Below, one piece after another: positions 20,340 to 28,961 of a stretch of DNA of 64,000 nucleotides (the stretch's first letter is position 1; every line of letters starts with the position of its first letter). The stretch is from NCBI GenBank assembly GCA_902606115.1, contig CACLFM010000001.1, positions 1 through 64,000 of the forward strand. The letters are read 5' to 3'. A program made the translations under genes and the position numbers. Under the pieces are notes generated by a model. The model was given only the letters and a program-made list of their open reading frames with translations. It was not told the DNA's origin and did not search any database. Source of the DNA: an uncultured Pelagibacteraceae bacterium (GTDB lineage Bacteria > Pseudomonadota > Alphaproteobacteria > Pelagibacterales > Pelagibacteraceae).

Positions 20340-22161
20340 ATTTGGCAAAGAGATAATAAAAAAAGAACTTCCTCTAGTTCCTAAGCTCCCAGGCGTTTAT
20401 AGAATGCTCAACTCAAAAGGTGAAATTCTTTATGTGGGTAAAGCAAAGAATTTACCTAATAGATTGAAAAGTTATGTGTCTGAAAAAAATCACATTATCC
20501 GAACTGAGAGAATGTTGTCTCAAACAAGAAAGCTAGAAATTACTACTACCTCCAACGAAAGTGAAGCATTACTTTTAGAAGCAAATTTAATAAAAAAATT
20601 CAAACCAAAATTTAATATTCTTTTAAGAGACGATAAATCATTTCCGTTTATATTTATTGGAAATAAAGACAAGTGGCCCCAAATAAAAAGGCATAGGGGG
20701 AAAAAAACTAAAGAAGGATTTTATTTTGGCCCATTTGCTTCAGCAGGTTCAGCAAACTGGACTATTAAAATGATTCAAAAAATTTTCCACTTAAGGGTTT
20801 GTGATGACACTGTATTTAAAAACAGAGAAAGGCCTTGTATATTATATCAAATTAAAAGGTGCTCTGGTCCATGTGTTGGATACGTAAATAAAGAGGATTA
20901 CCAACAAACTGTGGATGAAGCTATTGAATTTGTTTCAGGAAAATCAAGAAGAATTCAAAAAAATCTTTCTAATCAAATGGAGAAAGCAAGTGAGGAACTC
21001 GACTTTGAAAAGGCAGTAATTTTGAGGGATAGAATAAAATCATTAAATATTATTCAATCATCTCAAAGAATAAATGAGGCAAATTTAGTCGAAGCAGATG
21101 TGATTGCGGGATACAAAGAGTCTGGCAAAGCCTGTATTCAAGTTTTTTTTTATAGGTCAAAACAAAATTGGGGAAATCAAGCTTTCTTTCCAAAACATGA
21201 TCCAGATGAGAAACTTAGTGAAATAATAAATTCATTTGTTTCACAGTTTTATGAAAATAAAAGTGTACCATCTGCAATAATTTTATCCGAAGAAATCAAA
21301 GAAAAAATATTAATCGAAAAAACACTTTCAAATAAAGAAGGAAAACAAATTAATATTTCAGTTGCAAAAAAAGGTTCAAAATTAAAAGTTATTAATCAAG
21401 CGATTAATAATGCTAAGGAAAGTTTAAATAGAAAACTTTATGAAAGTCAAAATAACAGAGAATTATTTGATGCTGTAGCTAAAAAATTTAACCTAGAAAC
21501 AAATATCAATTTAATTGAAGTTTACGACAATAGTCATATCCAGGGCACTAATAGTGTTGGCGCCTTGATTACTTATGGCGACGAGGGTTTTGTTAAAAAA
21601 AGATATAGAAAATTTAATATTAAATATAAAAAAAATGAACAAGATGATTATGGGATGATGCGAGAAGTATTGAATAGGAGATTTAAAAGAGCCGTTCAAG
21701 AAAAAGATAATTACTTAAGCTTTCCAGATTTAATTCTGGTAGATGGTGGAAAAGGTCAATATTCTGTGGCAAGAGAAAGCTTAAATGAGCTTGGTCTACA
21801 TGATATTCCTATTGTTGCAATCGCTAAAGGGAAATTCAGAAATAGTGGAGATGAGACCTTTTTTCATAATGGTAAGGGGTTTAAATTTTTGAAAAATGAT
21901 CCAACATTATTTTTCCTTCAAAGAATAAGAGATGAGTCACACAGATTTGCTATAAGCGCTCATAGAGCAAAAAGAAAGAAAGGCATCAGCAAATCTCTAC
22001 TTGATCAAATTGAAGGAATTGGATCGATAAGAAAAAGAGCATTATTAAACCATTTTGGGTCCGCAAGATCAGTGGAATCTGCAAGTTTAGATGAAATAAA
22101 ATCTGTAGAAGGTGTTGAAGAAAAAGTAGCAAAAAAGATATATAATTTTTTTCACGAATAA
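20326..22161 (+). CDS. uvrC: Excinuclease ABC subunit UvrC
   Basis: UvrC makes both incisions in nucleotide excision repair. The protein has an N-terminal GIY-YIG nuclease ([20 protein letters not shown]), a four-Cys-region motif [17 protein letters not shown], a UVR domain ([14 protein letters not shown]) that binds UvrB, the RNase H-like C-terminal nuclease ([18 protein letters not shown]) and two helix-hairpin-helix motifs at the end ([29 protein letters not shown]). I start at ATG 20326 (611 residues), which has AGAAG just upstream; an in-frame TTG at 20296 would add ten unconserved residues. It overlaps the end of folB by 14 bases. pgsA follows after 2 bases. Confidence 0.97.
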   Translation: MISSEFGKEIIKKELPLVPKLPGVYRMLNSKGEILYVGKAKNLPNRLKSYVSEKNHIIRTERMLSQTRKLEITTTSNESEALLLEANLIKKFKPKFNILLRDDKSFPFIFIGNKDKWPQIKRHRGKKTKEGFYFGPFASAGSANWTIKMIQKIFHLRVCDDTVFKNRERPCILYQIKRCSGPCVGYVNKEDYQQTVDEAIEFVSGKSRRIQKNLSNQMEKASEELDFEKAVILRDRIKSLNIIQSSQRINEANLVEADVIAGYKESGKACIQVFFYRSKQNWGNQAFFPKHDPDEKLSEIINSFVSQFYENKSVPSAIILSEEIKEKILIEKTLSNKEGKQINISVAKKGSKLKVINQAINNAKESLNRKLYESQNNRELFDAVAKKFNLETNINLIEVYDNSHIQGTNSVGALITYGDEGFVKKRYRKFNIKYKKNEQDDYGMMREVLNRRFKRAVQEKDNYLSFPDLILVDGGKGQYSVARESLNELGLHDIPIVAIAKGKFRNSGDETFFHNGKGFKFLKNDPTLFFLQRIRDESHRFAISAHRAKRKKGISKSLLDQIEGIGSIRKRALLNHFGSARSVESASLDEIKSVEGVEEKVAKKIYNFFHE

Positions 22162-22163
22162 TT

Positions 22164-22745
22164 ATGCTAAAAAAAATTCCTAATATTCTAACAATTGGAA
22201 GAATTATTATTGTTCCTATATTTGTATTAACTTTTTTTTTACCAGGATTTTATGGAGATGTGATACCTTGTTTTTTATTTGTTCTTGCATCTTTCACTGA
22301 TTTTTTAGATGGACTTTTAGCTAGATTATTCAAAGAAGAATCTAAGTTGGGAGAGCTTTTAGATCCAATTGCTGATAAAATTATTGTAGCTACAGCTCTT
22401 ATACTTTTAGTGATGGATGGAACTATTAAAAATCTTGAGGTCGTAGCAGCAATTATTATTTTAACAAGAGAAATATTAATTTCAGGATTAAGAGAATTTT
22501 TAGCTAAGGGGCAAATTAATTTACCAGTATCAAATTTAGCAAAATTAAAAACTTTTTTACAAATGTTTTCAATCTCTATTCTACTATCCGGAGACACAGG
22601 TAACAAAATATTAAATTTTCAAGATTATAACGCTCAAACTATTGGGATAATTATTTTGTGGCTATCAGCTTTTTTAACATTATTTACAGCCTATGATTAT
22701 TTAAGAAAAGGAATTGACCATGCAATTTCAGAAGATAACAAATAA
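22164..22745 (+). CDS. pgsA: CDP-diacylglycerol-glycerol-3-phosphate 3-phosphatidyltransferase PgsA
   Basis: This inner-membrane enzyme makes phosphatidylglycerol phosphate, the committed step to phosphatidylglycerol. The CDP-alcohol phosphatidyltransferase signature D-x2-DG-x2-AR-x8-G-x3-D-x3-D is complete in the stretch FTDFLDGLLARLFKEE followed by SKLGELLDPIADK. The 193-residue length and about five hydrophobic segments fit PgsA. The N-terminus IPNILTIGRIIIVPIFV is also characteristic. It comes 2 bases after uvrC, an arrangement (uvrC-pgsA) common in proteobacteria, and its stop codon abuts that of the convergent ilvE. Confidence 0.95.
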   Translation: MLKKIPNILTIGRIIIVPIFVLTFFLPGFYGDVIPCFLFVLASFTDFLDGLLARLFKEESKLGELLDPIADKIIVATALILLVMDGTIKNLEVVAAIIILTREILISGLREFLAKGQINLPVSNLAKLKTFLQMFSISILLSGDTGNKILNFQDYNAQTIGIIILWLSAFLTLFTAYDYLRKGIDHAISEDNK

Positions 22746-23630
22746 TTAAGCAGCTTTTTTTTTTCTAACAATTAATTGATAGGAATCTGATAATTCTATT
22801 ATAGTACTACAAACTTTAAATTCAAAATTTGCAATTTTAGATACTGGAGTAACTTCTGCAGCAGTTCCTGTGAGGAAACAACCTGAAAAATTTTTAAGTT
22901 CTTCAGGAGAAATTTTTCTTTCAACAACTTTAATATTTTTTGACTTAGCAATATCTATCACTGTTCTTCTAGTTATTCCATCAAGGAATGAATCCGGAAT
23001 AGGTGTATGCAGAATTCCATCTTTATCTTTAAAAAATATGTTTGCTCCAGTAGCCTCTGCAACATTACCTTCATGATCTAACATAAGTGAATCAGTATAT
23101 CCATCTCTCTCAGCTTCATGTTTTGATAATGTGCAAATCATATATAAACCTGAAGCTTTTGTATCCCATGGAATTGTATCTGGTGCAGGTCTTTTCCACT
23201 TTGATATATTTAACTTTATCCCTTCAACTTTAAGCTTTGGATCAAAATAAGATCCCCATTCCCAAGTTGCTATAGCAACATGAATTTTTGTCTTTTGAGC
23301 TGAGATTGCCATCATTTCACTTCCACGCCAAGCAACAGGTCTTACATATCCATTTTCAACATTTTGTTTAGAAATAATAAGCTTACTAGCTTTATTTATT
23401 TGATCTTCACTATAAGGAATTTCAAAACCCATTCTTTTAGCTGAATGAAAAAATCTTGAAGTGTGCTCTTCAAGTTTGAAAATTTCACCATCATACACTC
23501 TCTCGCCCTCAAAAACACAACTTGCATAATGTAAGCCATGACTTAAAACATGCAATTTAACATCTGACCAATTTACAAGTTCAGAATTGTACCATATCTT
23601 ACCGTCTTTTTTGTCAAAAGGAATCATCAT
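22746..23630 (-). CDS. ilvE: Branched-chain amino acid aminotransferase IlvE
   Basis: A 294-residue class IV aminotransferase that performs the last step of valine, leucine and isoleucine synthesis. YASCVFEGERVYDG (36-49) and RPVAWRGSE are conserved, the PLP lysine lies in the phrase WDTKASGLYM near residue 158, and the phosphate-binding DGITRRTV and FLTGTAAEVTPVSKI segments follow. The first of two ATG codons is taken as start, with the second equally possible. It is divergent from the MarR-type regulator across 63 bases that contain a 13-base dyad, so it could be a target of that regulator. The 3' end abuts pgsA. Confidence 0.94.
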   Translation of the reverse strand: MMIPFDKKDGKIWYNSELVNWSDVKLHVLSHGLHYASCVFEGERVYDGEIFKLEEHTSRFFHSAKRMGFEIPYSEDQINKASKLIISKQNVENGYVRPVAWRGSEMMAISAQKTKIHVAIATWEWGSYFDPKLKVEGIKLNISKWKRPAPDTIPWDTKASGLYMICTLSKHEAERDGYTDSLMLDHEGNVAEATGANIFFKDKDGILHTPIPDSFLDGITRRTVIDIAKSKNIKVVERKISPEELKNFSGCFLTGTAAEVTPVSKIANFEFKVCSTIIELSDSYQLIVRKKKAA

Positions 23631-23654
23631 AAAAAGAAAATTTATAGAAAAAAT

Positions 23655-23667
23655 AACTTCCTAAGTT
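23655..23667. promoter_or_regulatory. Candidate operator dyad between ilvE and the MarR-type gene
   Basis: The sequence AACTTCCTAAGTT is a perfect inverted repeat with 5-base arms and a 3-base centre. A related half site, TAACTTACT, occurs 27 bases further on (23681-23689), close to the regulator start. MarR proteins often repress divergent promoters by binding short palindromes, so this may be an autoregulatory site. In DNA this AT-rich, short dyads also arise by chance. Confidence 0.3.
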
Positions 23668-23693
23668 TAATATGTCAATATAACTTACTTATT

Positions 23694-24137
23694 ATGAAAG
23701 ATCTTCTTTATTTAAAAGATGAACAATTAAAAGGCTTTATTGAAAAAATTTTTGTAACATACAGGGAGTCGTTTGCTGATCCCAAAAAAATACTTAAAAA
23801 ATACCAATTAGGTACCGCACACCACAAGTCCCTTCATTTAATATCATTTTATGAAGGAATTACAATTTCACAACTATTAAAAAAATTAAACGTAACCAAA
23901 CAGAGTTTGAATAGAGTTTTAAATGACTTAAAAAAGTTAGAATTTTTAGAATTCAAAAAAGGTAACAGAGATACTAGGGTTAAACATATATATTTAAGCT
24001 TTAAAGGAAATAAAATTTATAATGAAATATTTTTTTCACAAAAGAAAAGAATTTATAAAGCTTTCTTAAATTCATCAGCCAAAGAAGTTTTGAATTTTGA
24101 TCTGGTTTTAAAAAGAATAATGAATGAAAAGTTATAA
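23694..24137 (+). CDS. petP: MarR-family transcriptional regulator, PetP-like
   Basis: A 147-residue winged-helix protein. The core LKSLHLISFYEGITISQLLKKLNVTKQSLNRVLNDLKKLEFLEFKKGNRDTRVKHIYLSFKG (given here only as the region 49-110) has the MarR helix-turn-helix (ISQLLKKLNVTKQSLNRVL) and wing (GNRDTRVKHIYL). It overlaps a response-regulator gene by 14 bases and leads a MarR/response regulator/histidine kinase operon. In Rhodobacter capsulatus a MarR-type gene, petP, and an OmpR-type gene, petR, form a pair next to the bc1 genes. This pair looks like their counterpart, with the bc1 operon about 8 kb away. The symbol is by analogy. The ligand is unknown. Confidence 0.8.
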   Translation: MKDLLYLKDEQLKGFIEKIFVTYRESFADPKKILKKYQLGTAHHKSLHLISFYEGITISQLLKKLNVTKQSLNRVLNDLKKLEFLEFKKGNRDTRVKHIYLSFKGNKIYNEIFFSQKKRIYKAFLNSSAKEVLNFDLVLKRIMNEKL

Positions 24138-24801
24138 AGCCCATATACTAGTTGTAGATGACGATAATGGTATTAGAGATTTAGTAAAAAAATTTCTCAT
24201 AGAAAATAATTATTTGGTTAATACAGCTGCTAACGCTGAAGAAGCCCAAAAAAAAATTGAAATTATTAAATTTGATTTAATTATTTTAGATATCATGATG
24301 CCTGGTAAAAGTGGTTTAGAATTTTTAAATGAAAATAAGAATTTGATTGACACTCCAATAATACTCTTAACAGCTAAAGGTGAAGCTAAAGAGAGGATAC
24401 ATGGACTAGAGACGGGTGCGGACGACTATCTACCAAAACCATTTGAGGCTAAAGAATTATTGTTAAGAATAAATAATATTTTGACGAAGACCCAGAAAGT
24501 AAATCTAATAAGAACAATTAAATTTGGAAATATCAAAATAGATTTAATTAAGCTATTAATAATTAAAAATAATAAAGATTTTAAAATTAACATAACAGAA
24601 AAAAAAATATTAGAAAAAATGATAAATGAACCAGGAAAAGTTTTTAGTAGATTAGAAATTGGAAGGCTTATAAATTTAGAAAAAGAGAGGTCTATTGATG
24701 TAATTGTTACTAGGCTAAGAAAAAAAATTGAAATTAATCCCAAAAATCCCAAATATTTACAAACTATAAGAGGTACAGGATATGTTTTATGGATTGAATA
24801 A
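24124..24801 (+). CDS. petR: OmpR-family response regulator, PetR-like
   Basis: A 225-residue two-component regulator. The receiver domain has the acidic pocket VVDDD (10-14), the phosphoacceptor Asp56 in LIILDIMMPG, and the conserved Thr and Lys in LLTAKGEA and DDYLPKPFEA. The DNA-binding winged helix follows (ITEKKILEKMI, then SIDVIVTRLRKKIE and IRGTGYVLW at the C-terminus). It begins 14 bases inside the MarR-type gene and overlaps the kinase gene by 20 bases, so all three are probably translated in a coupled way. By family, PetR of Rhodobacter is needed for bc1-dependent growth. OmpR/EnvZ naming is the alternative. Confidence 0.9.
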   Translation: MKSYKAHILVVDDDNGIRDLVKKFLIENNYLVNTAANAEEAQKKIEIIKFDLIILDIMMPGKSGLEFLNENKNLIDTPIILLTAKGEAKERIHGLETGADDYLPKPFEAKELLLRINNILTKTQKVNLIRTIKFGNIKIDLIKLLIIKNNKDFKINITEKKILEKMINEPGKVFSRLEIGRLINLEKERSIDVIVTRLRKKIEINPKNPKYLQTIRGTGYVLWIE

Positions 24802-26095
24802 ATTAATAAAACAATTGCTACCTAAAAGATTATTTTATCGTGCACTACTAATTGTTGCTGCTCCAATCATTATTTTACAAATAACAATTTCAATAGTTTT
24901 TTTTGATAGTTTATGGATTAAAACAAATAAAGGAATGACAAATGCATTGATAGGGGAAATTAAGTTTTTTTTAGATGCCTATGATAATGAAGACTATAAT
25001 AAAGAAAATTTAATTCACCTATTTGAAAAACATCACAACTTTACTGTTAAGTTTGATTCTTTTGGAAACCTTCCAAAGCAAGATATGGAAAGATGGTTTA
25101 GCCCTATGGATCGTACATTAAGAAGAGAATTAAAATCCAGAAATTTAAGTTATTGGTTTGATACTACGAAATTTAAAGGATTAATTGAACTTAAAATAAA
25201 ACATTTAAATGGATATTTTGAGTTTTATATTCCTAAAGAAAGAGTGACTAGCTCTTCAGCTAGGTTGTTTGCTTTATGGATTACTTTTCCTGCTTTTTTA
25301 TTAATTACAATTGCTCTCATATTTTTAAAAAACCAAACTAGACCAATTGTTAATTTAGCCAAAGCCTCTGAAAAATTTGGAAGAGGTGAGGATGTAGGAG
25401 AATTTAGGCCATCAGGTGCGCAGGAAATTCGCCAAGCTGGTTTTGAATTTGATAGAATGAGAAAAAGAATTTTGAGACACTTAAATCAAAGATCTGAAAT
25501 GTTGTCTGGGATTAGCCATGATTTGAGAACACCGCTTACAAGAATAAAATTACAATTAGCATTTATTAAGGACAATAAAATTTCTAATAAATTATCAGAA
25601 GATATAGATGAAATGGAGAAAATGTTGAATGAATACTTACAATTTGCAAGCTCTACTTCTTCTGAAAAAGACGAATTGTTTGATATATCAAAAACAATAG
25701 AAACTTTAATTAAGAAGTACAATAATTCTTTAATAACTTTAAATATTGAAAAAAATATAACCTTTAATGGTAGAAAAAATTTGATGGTAAGATGCATAAG
25801 CAATGTTATAGATAATGCGCTCAAGTATGGTAAAAAAGTAAAGTTTTCCATTAAAAAGCTAAGTAAGATAATCGTAATAACGATAGAGGATGATGGTCCG
25901 GGTGTTCCAAAATCTGAATACGGAAATGTATTCAAGCCTTTTTACAAAATAAACAAAGGAAGAGGTGATTCAAAATCAAGCGTAGGTCTTGGACTATCTA
26001 TTGCATCTGATGTAGTAAGATCTCATGGGGGAAAAATTGATTTAAATAAATCAAAATTGGGTGGTTTAAGTGTTAAGATTTCTTTGCCTTTCTAA
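24782..26095 (+). CDS. Sensor histidine kinase, EnvZ-like, partner of the PetR-like regulator
   Basis: A 437-residue membrane kinase. It has a first membrane span (residues 21-43), a periplasmic sensor region (about 44-160), a second span (161-182), a HAMP linker, a dimerisation helix with phosphoacceptor His246 in GISHDLRTPLTR, and an ATPase domain with N box NVIDNALKYG, G1 DDGPGVP, the F segment VFKPFYKI and G2 GLGLSIASDVV. This is the EnvZ architecture. The upstream overlap with the regulator gene points to a cognate pair. The signal sensed is unknown. The 3' end overlaps the convergent UbiK-like gene by 23 bases, so both C-termini are encoded by the same DNA. Confidence 0.93.
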   Translation: MFYGLNKLIKQLLPKRLFYRALLIVAAPIIILQITISIVFFDSLWIKTNKGMTNALIGEIKFFLDAYDNEDYNKENLIHLFEKHHNFTVKFDSFGNLPKQDMERWFSPMDRTLRRELKSRNLSYWFDTTKFKGLIELKIKHLNGYFEFYIPKERVTSSSARLFALWITFPAFLLITIALIFLKNQTRPIVNLAKASEKFGRGEDVGEFRPSGAQEIRQAGFEFDRMRKRILRHLNQRSEMLSGISHDLRTPLTRIKLQLAFIKDNKISNKLSEDIDEMEKMLNEYLQFASSTSSEKDELFDISKTIETLIKKYNNSLITLNIEKNITFNGRKNLMVRCISNVIDNALKYGKKVKFSIKKLSKIIVITIEDDGPGVPKSEYGNVFKPFYKINKGRGDSKSSVGLGLSIASDVVRSHGGKIDLNKSKLGGLSVKISLPF

Positions 26096-26318
26096 TTCGT
26101 TTATTTTTTTTTAATTTACTTATTTCATTTTCTAATTTTTCAATTCTCTTTTTAAGAATATCTGTTTCTTCTTTGGTAGATATTTTCATCTTTAAAATAA
26201 TTTCGTCTCTCTGTGATCTAATTATATTAACAATTTCATTACTTAAGTCTTTGTAAGATATCAATCCCTGCGCAAGTAAACTTGTTAATTTTTCTAATAA
26301 AATTTTAGATTTTGACAT
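26073..26318 (-). CDS. UbiK/BMFP-family accessory protein
   Basis: An 81-residue coiled-coil protein matching the UbiK (YqiC, membrane fusogenic) family. An amphipathic N-terminal helix (ILLEKLTSLLAQGLISYKD) is followed by a charged coiled coil (EETDILKKRIEKLENEISKLKK) and a basic tail. In gammaproteobacteria UbiK helps assemble the aerobic ubiquinone-synthesis complex; the same role here is an inference from family. It is divergent from lgt across 31 bases, and its last 23 bases overlap the end of the kinase gene. Lengths in the family are about 80 to 100 residues, so it appears complete. Confidence 0.78.
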   Translation of the reverse strand: MSKSKILLEKLTSLLAQGLISYKDLSNEIVNIIRSQRDEIILKMKISTKEETDILKKRIEKLENEISKLKKNKRIRKAKKS

Positions 26319-26349
26319 ACATTTATTATTAAAAATAATATATTCTAAT

Positions 26350-27117
26350 TTGAATAATATGCTTATTAATAATTTGAATCCAGTAGCTTTTGAAATATTT
26401 TTTATTAAAGTTCACTGGTACTCGTTTGCATATATATTCGGAATAATCTTTGGATGGATTTATATAAAAAAAGTATTAATTAGAAACACCACTCATAACA
26501 TTTACCTTGATGATCTAATAACTTATTTAATTTTGGGTATAATTATTGGAGGAAGATTGGGTTACGTAATAATATATAATTTAGACTTCTATTTATCGAA
26601 TCCCTTAGAAATATTTTTGATATGGCATGGTGGAATGTCTTTTCATGGAGGTTTAGTAGGAATCATAGTATCTACCATTATATTTTGTAAAAAACATAAT
26701 TTAGAAAAATACGTTTTTTTTGATTTTATAGCTGTTTCAGCGCCAATTGGAATTTTTTTTGGTAGAGTCGCAAATTTTATAAATAGTGAACTTGTAGGAA
26801 AACCAACTGATTTAACTTGGGGTGTTATATTTCCAATAGTTGATTATATCCCAAGACATCCATCTCAATTATATGAGGCTACTTTAGAGGGTATTCTTCT
26901 CTTCATTATAATGAATAAACTTTACTTTAGTAAAGATTATAAGACAGGCAATTGTTCTTTTGCTTTTTTAATTTTTTATGGAATATTTAGAATATTTTCA
27001 GAAATTTTTAGGGAGCCTGATGAACAAATAGGTTATCTAATAGACTCATTAAGTATGGGGATGTTATTAAGTATATTAATGATTTTTATAGGTTCAGTAC
27101 TTTATAAAAGAAAATGA
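26350..27117 (+). CDS. lgt: Prolipoprotein diacylglyceryl transferase Lgt
   Basis: Lgt attaches diacylglycerol from phosphatidylglycerol to the lipobox Cys of prolipoproteins in the inner membrane. The 255-residue protein has about seven hydrophobic segments and the family motifs GGRLGYVIIYN, HGGMSFHGGLVG (with the essential His), and the signature GRVANFINSELVGKPT with the conserved Arg, followed by RHPSQLYEA and FRIFSEIFREPD. It starts an operon that continues with a MidA-like methyltransferase through a 4-base ATGA overlap. The neighbour on the other side is divergent. Confidence 0.96.
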   Translation: MNNMLINNLNPVAFEIFFIKVHWYSFAYIFGIIFGWIYIKKVLIRNTTHNIYLDDLITYLILGIIIGGRLGYVIIYNLDFYLSNPLEIFLIWHGGMSFHGGLVGIIVSTIIFCKKHNLEKYVFFDFIAVSAPIGIFFGRVANFINSELVGKPTDLTWGVIFPIVDYIPRHPSQLYEATLEGILLFIIMNKLYFSKDYKTGNCSFAFLIFYGIFRIFSEIFREPDEQIGYLIDSLSMGMLLSILMIFIGSVLYKRK

Positions 27118-28190
27118 AAAATTCTTTAAGAAAATTTAATATCAAACAAAATAAAAAAATTAAGATTGATGATTTTATTAACAAAGCATTATATGAACCA
27201 AAAATAGGATATTATTCAAGAAAAATACCATTTGGACAGAAAGGTGATTTCATAACGTCTCCAACTATATCAAATTTATTTTCCGAAATTATAGCTGTTT
27301 GGATAATATCTTCTTGGGAGATACTAGGAAAGCCTAAAACATTTAATATAGTAGAGCTTGGTCCAGGTGATGGTAGCTTATCAGAAGTATTAGTAAGAAC
27401 TTTTAAAAAATTTCCCGTTTTTAATAATTCTGTAAAAGTATTTTTATACGAAAAAAGTGTACTCCTAAAAAAAATCCAGAAAAAAAAAATTAGGGCAGGT
27501 AATGTAAAATGGATAAAAGATTTTCAAAAGATAAACAAAGGTCCAATTATTTTCTTTGGAAATGAATTTTTTGATGCAATACCTGTAAAACAATTTTTTT
27601 ATAAAAATAAAAAGTTATTAGAAAAATGTTATATTTTAAATAAACAAAACTTAGATGAAACTTATTGTAAGCCAAATTTAAAAGATCTATTAAATTTAAA
27701 TTCATTTAAGAGTTTACAAAAACTTGAATTTATTGAGTATCCAAAATTAGGTCTTGAAGAATTAAGTAAAATTGTGAAAAAAATAAGATCCTTGTCTGGG
27801 GGAATACTGTTAATCGATTATGGTTTTGTAGGCAAATTAAGCAAAAGCACTATACAAGTTGTTATGAAAAATAAGAAAATTCACAAAAATAATTTGTTAA
27901 AGTATATGGGTAAGGCAGACATCACATCATTAGTAAATTTTAGCTTGTTAAATGAATTTTTTCAAAAAAAAAAATTAAAAGTGAAGAAAATAGTTTCTCA
28001 GAAATTCTTTTTAGAACGTATGGGAATTATTGAAAGAGCTGAAATTTTACAAAAAAAGATGAATAAAACACAAAAAAAATATATGCTTGATACACTCTCA
28101 AGACTTTTAAATAAAAATATGATGGGAGAATTATTCAAGGTTATTTTTGCTTATAAAGGTCATAATAAAAATTTTTTTGGGTTTGAGTAA
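27114..28190 (+). CDS. MidA/NDUFAF7-family SAM-dependent methyltransferase
   Basis: A 358-residue methyltransferase of the DUF185 family. It has the family start ALYEPKIGYYSRK and FGQKGDFITSPTIS (about 35-63), the SAM-binding VELGPGDGSLSEV (82-94 region), GNEFFDAIPVKQF (motif with the conserved Glu and Asp) and GGILLIDYGF. In eukaryotes NDUFAF7 dimethylates an arginine of complex I subunit NDUFS2; the alphaproteobacterial relatives may act on NuoD, but this is inferred. It overlaps lgt by 4 bases and pgeF by 1 base. This lgt-DUF185-pgeF order is common in alphaproteobacteria. Confidence 0.88.
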   Translation: MKNSLRKFNIKQNKKIKIDDFINKALYEPKIGYYSRKIPFGQKGDFITSPTISNLFSEIIAVWIISSWEILGKPKTFNIVELGPGDGSLSEVLVRTFKKFPVFNNSVKVFLYEKSVLLKKIQKKKIRAGNVKWIKDFQKINKGPIIFFGNEFFDAIPVKQFFYKNKKLLEKCYILNKQNLDETYCKPNLKDLLNLNSFKSLQKLEFIEYPKLGLEELSKIVKKIRSLSGGILLIDYGFVGKLSKSTIQVVMKNKKIHKNNLLKYMGKADITSLVNFSLLNEFFQKKKLKVKKIVSQKFFLERMGIIERAEILQKKMNKTQKKYMLDTLSRLLNKNMMGELFKVIFAYKGHNKNFFGFE

Positions 28191-28948
28191 TGATTTTATC
28201 GAAGAAGTTATTGAAATATAAAAATATAAGACACTGTTTTTTAGGAATAGAAGGAGGAAAATCTAAAGGTATTTATAAAAGCTTAAATTGTGGAATAGGC
28301 TCCTCTGATGTAATAATAAACGTAAAAAAAAATCTTGAAATAGCGTGTCGAAAAATCAATTCTTCCTATGATAATTTAATATTATTACATCAAATTCATA
28401 GTAATAAGTTTTTTTTTGTAGATAAAAATAGGAAATATAAGAAAAAATTAATCGGAGATGCTTTAATAACTAACAAAAAAAAAATAATATTAGGAATTTT
28501 AACAGCAGACTGTGTGCCTATAATTATTTATGATCCAAAACTTAAGTATGTTTCAGCAATACATGCGGGGTGGAAAGGTGCCTATAAGGAAATTATTAAA
28601 AAAGTTGTCAAATATTTGATTAGATCAGGCAGTAGGCCTGAAGATTTAATTGCTGCGATAGGACCTTGTATAACACAGAAAAATTATGAGATTAAGTCAG
28701 ATTTTAAGCTTAAATTCTTAAAGCAGAGTATTAAGAATAAAATTTTTTTCAAAAAAATTAAAAAAAAAACATATTTTAGCCTAAATAAATATGTTTATCA
28801 TCAGTTGGAAAATCTGGGTTTAAAAAAAATCGATTTAATTGATAAAGATACATATAACTTAAAAAATAATTTTTTTAGTGCAAGAAGATCTATACATAAC
28901 AAACAAAATGATTATGGTAGAAATATCTCATTAATTATGATTAAATGA
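28190..28948 (+). CDS. pgeF: Peptidoglycan editing factor PgeF (YfiH/LACC1 family)
   Basis: A 252-residue member of the multicopper-polyphenol-oxidase-like family. In E. coli the protein removes wrongly incorporated L-Ser from peptidoglycan precursors; relatives act as purine nucleoside phosphorylase/adenosine deaminase. The metal/substrate motifs are seen: LLHQIHSN with His, LTADCVPIIIYDP with Cys, and SAIHAGWKGAYK with His. IGPCITQKNYEI and SARRSIHNKQNDYGRNISLI complete the pattern. It shares one base with the upstream methyltransferase gene and is followed by prs after 13 bases. Confidence 0.92.
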   Translation: MILSKKLLKYKNIRHCFLGIEGGKSKGIYKSLNCGIGSSDVIINVKKNLEIACRKINSSYDNLILLHQIHSNKFFFVDKNRKYKKKLIGDALITNKKKIILGILTADCVPIIIYDPKLKYVSAIHAGWKGAYKEIIKKVVKYLIRSGSRPEDLIAAIGPCITQKNYEIKSDFKLKFLKQSIKNKIFFKKIKKKTYFSLNKYVYHQLENLGLKKIDLIDKDTYNLKNNFFSARRSIHNKQNDYGRNISLIMIK

Positions 28949-28961
28949 GATTTTCAAAATA

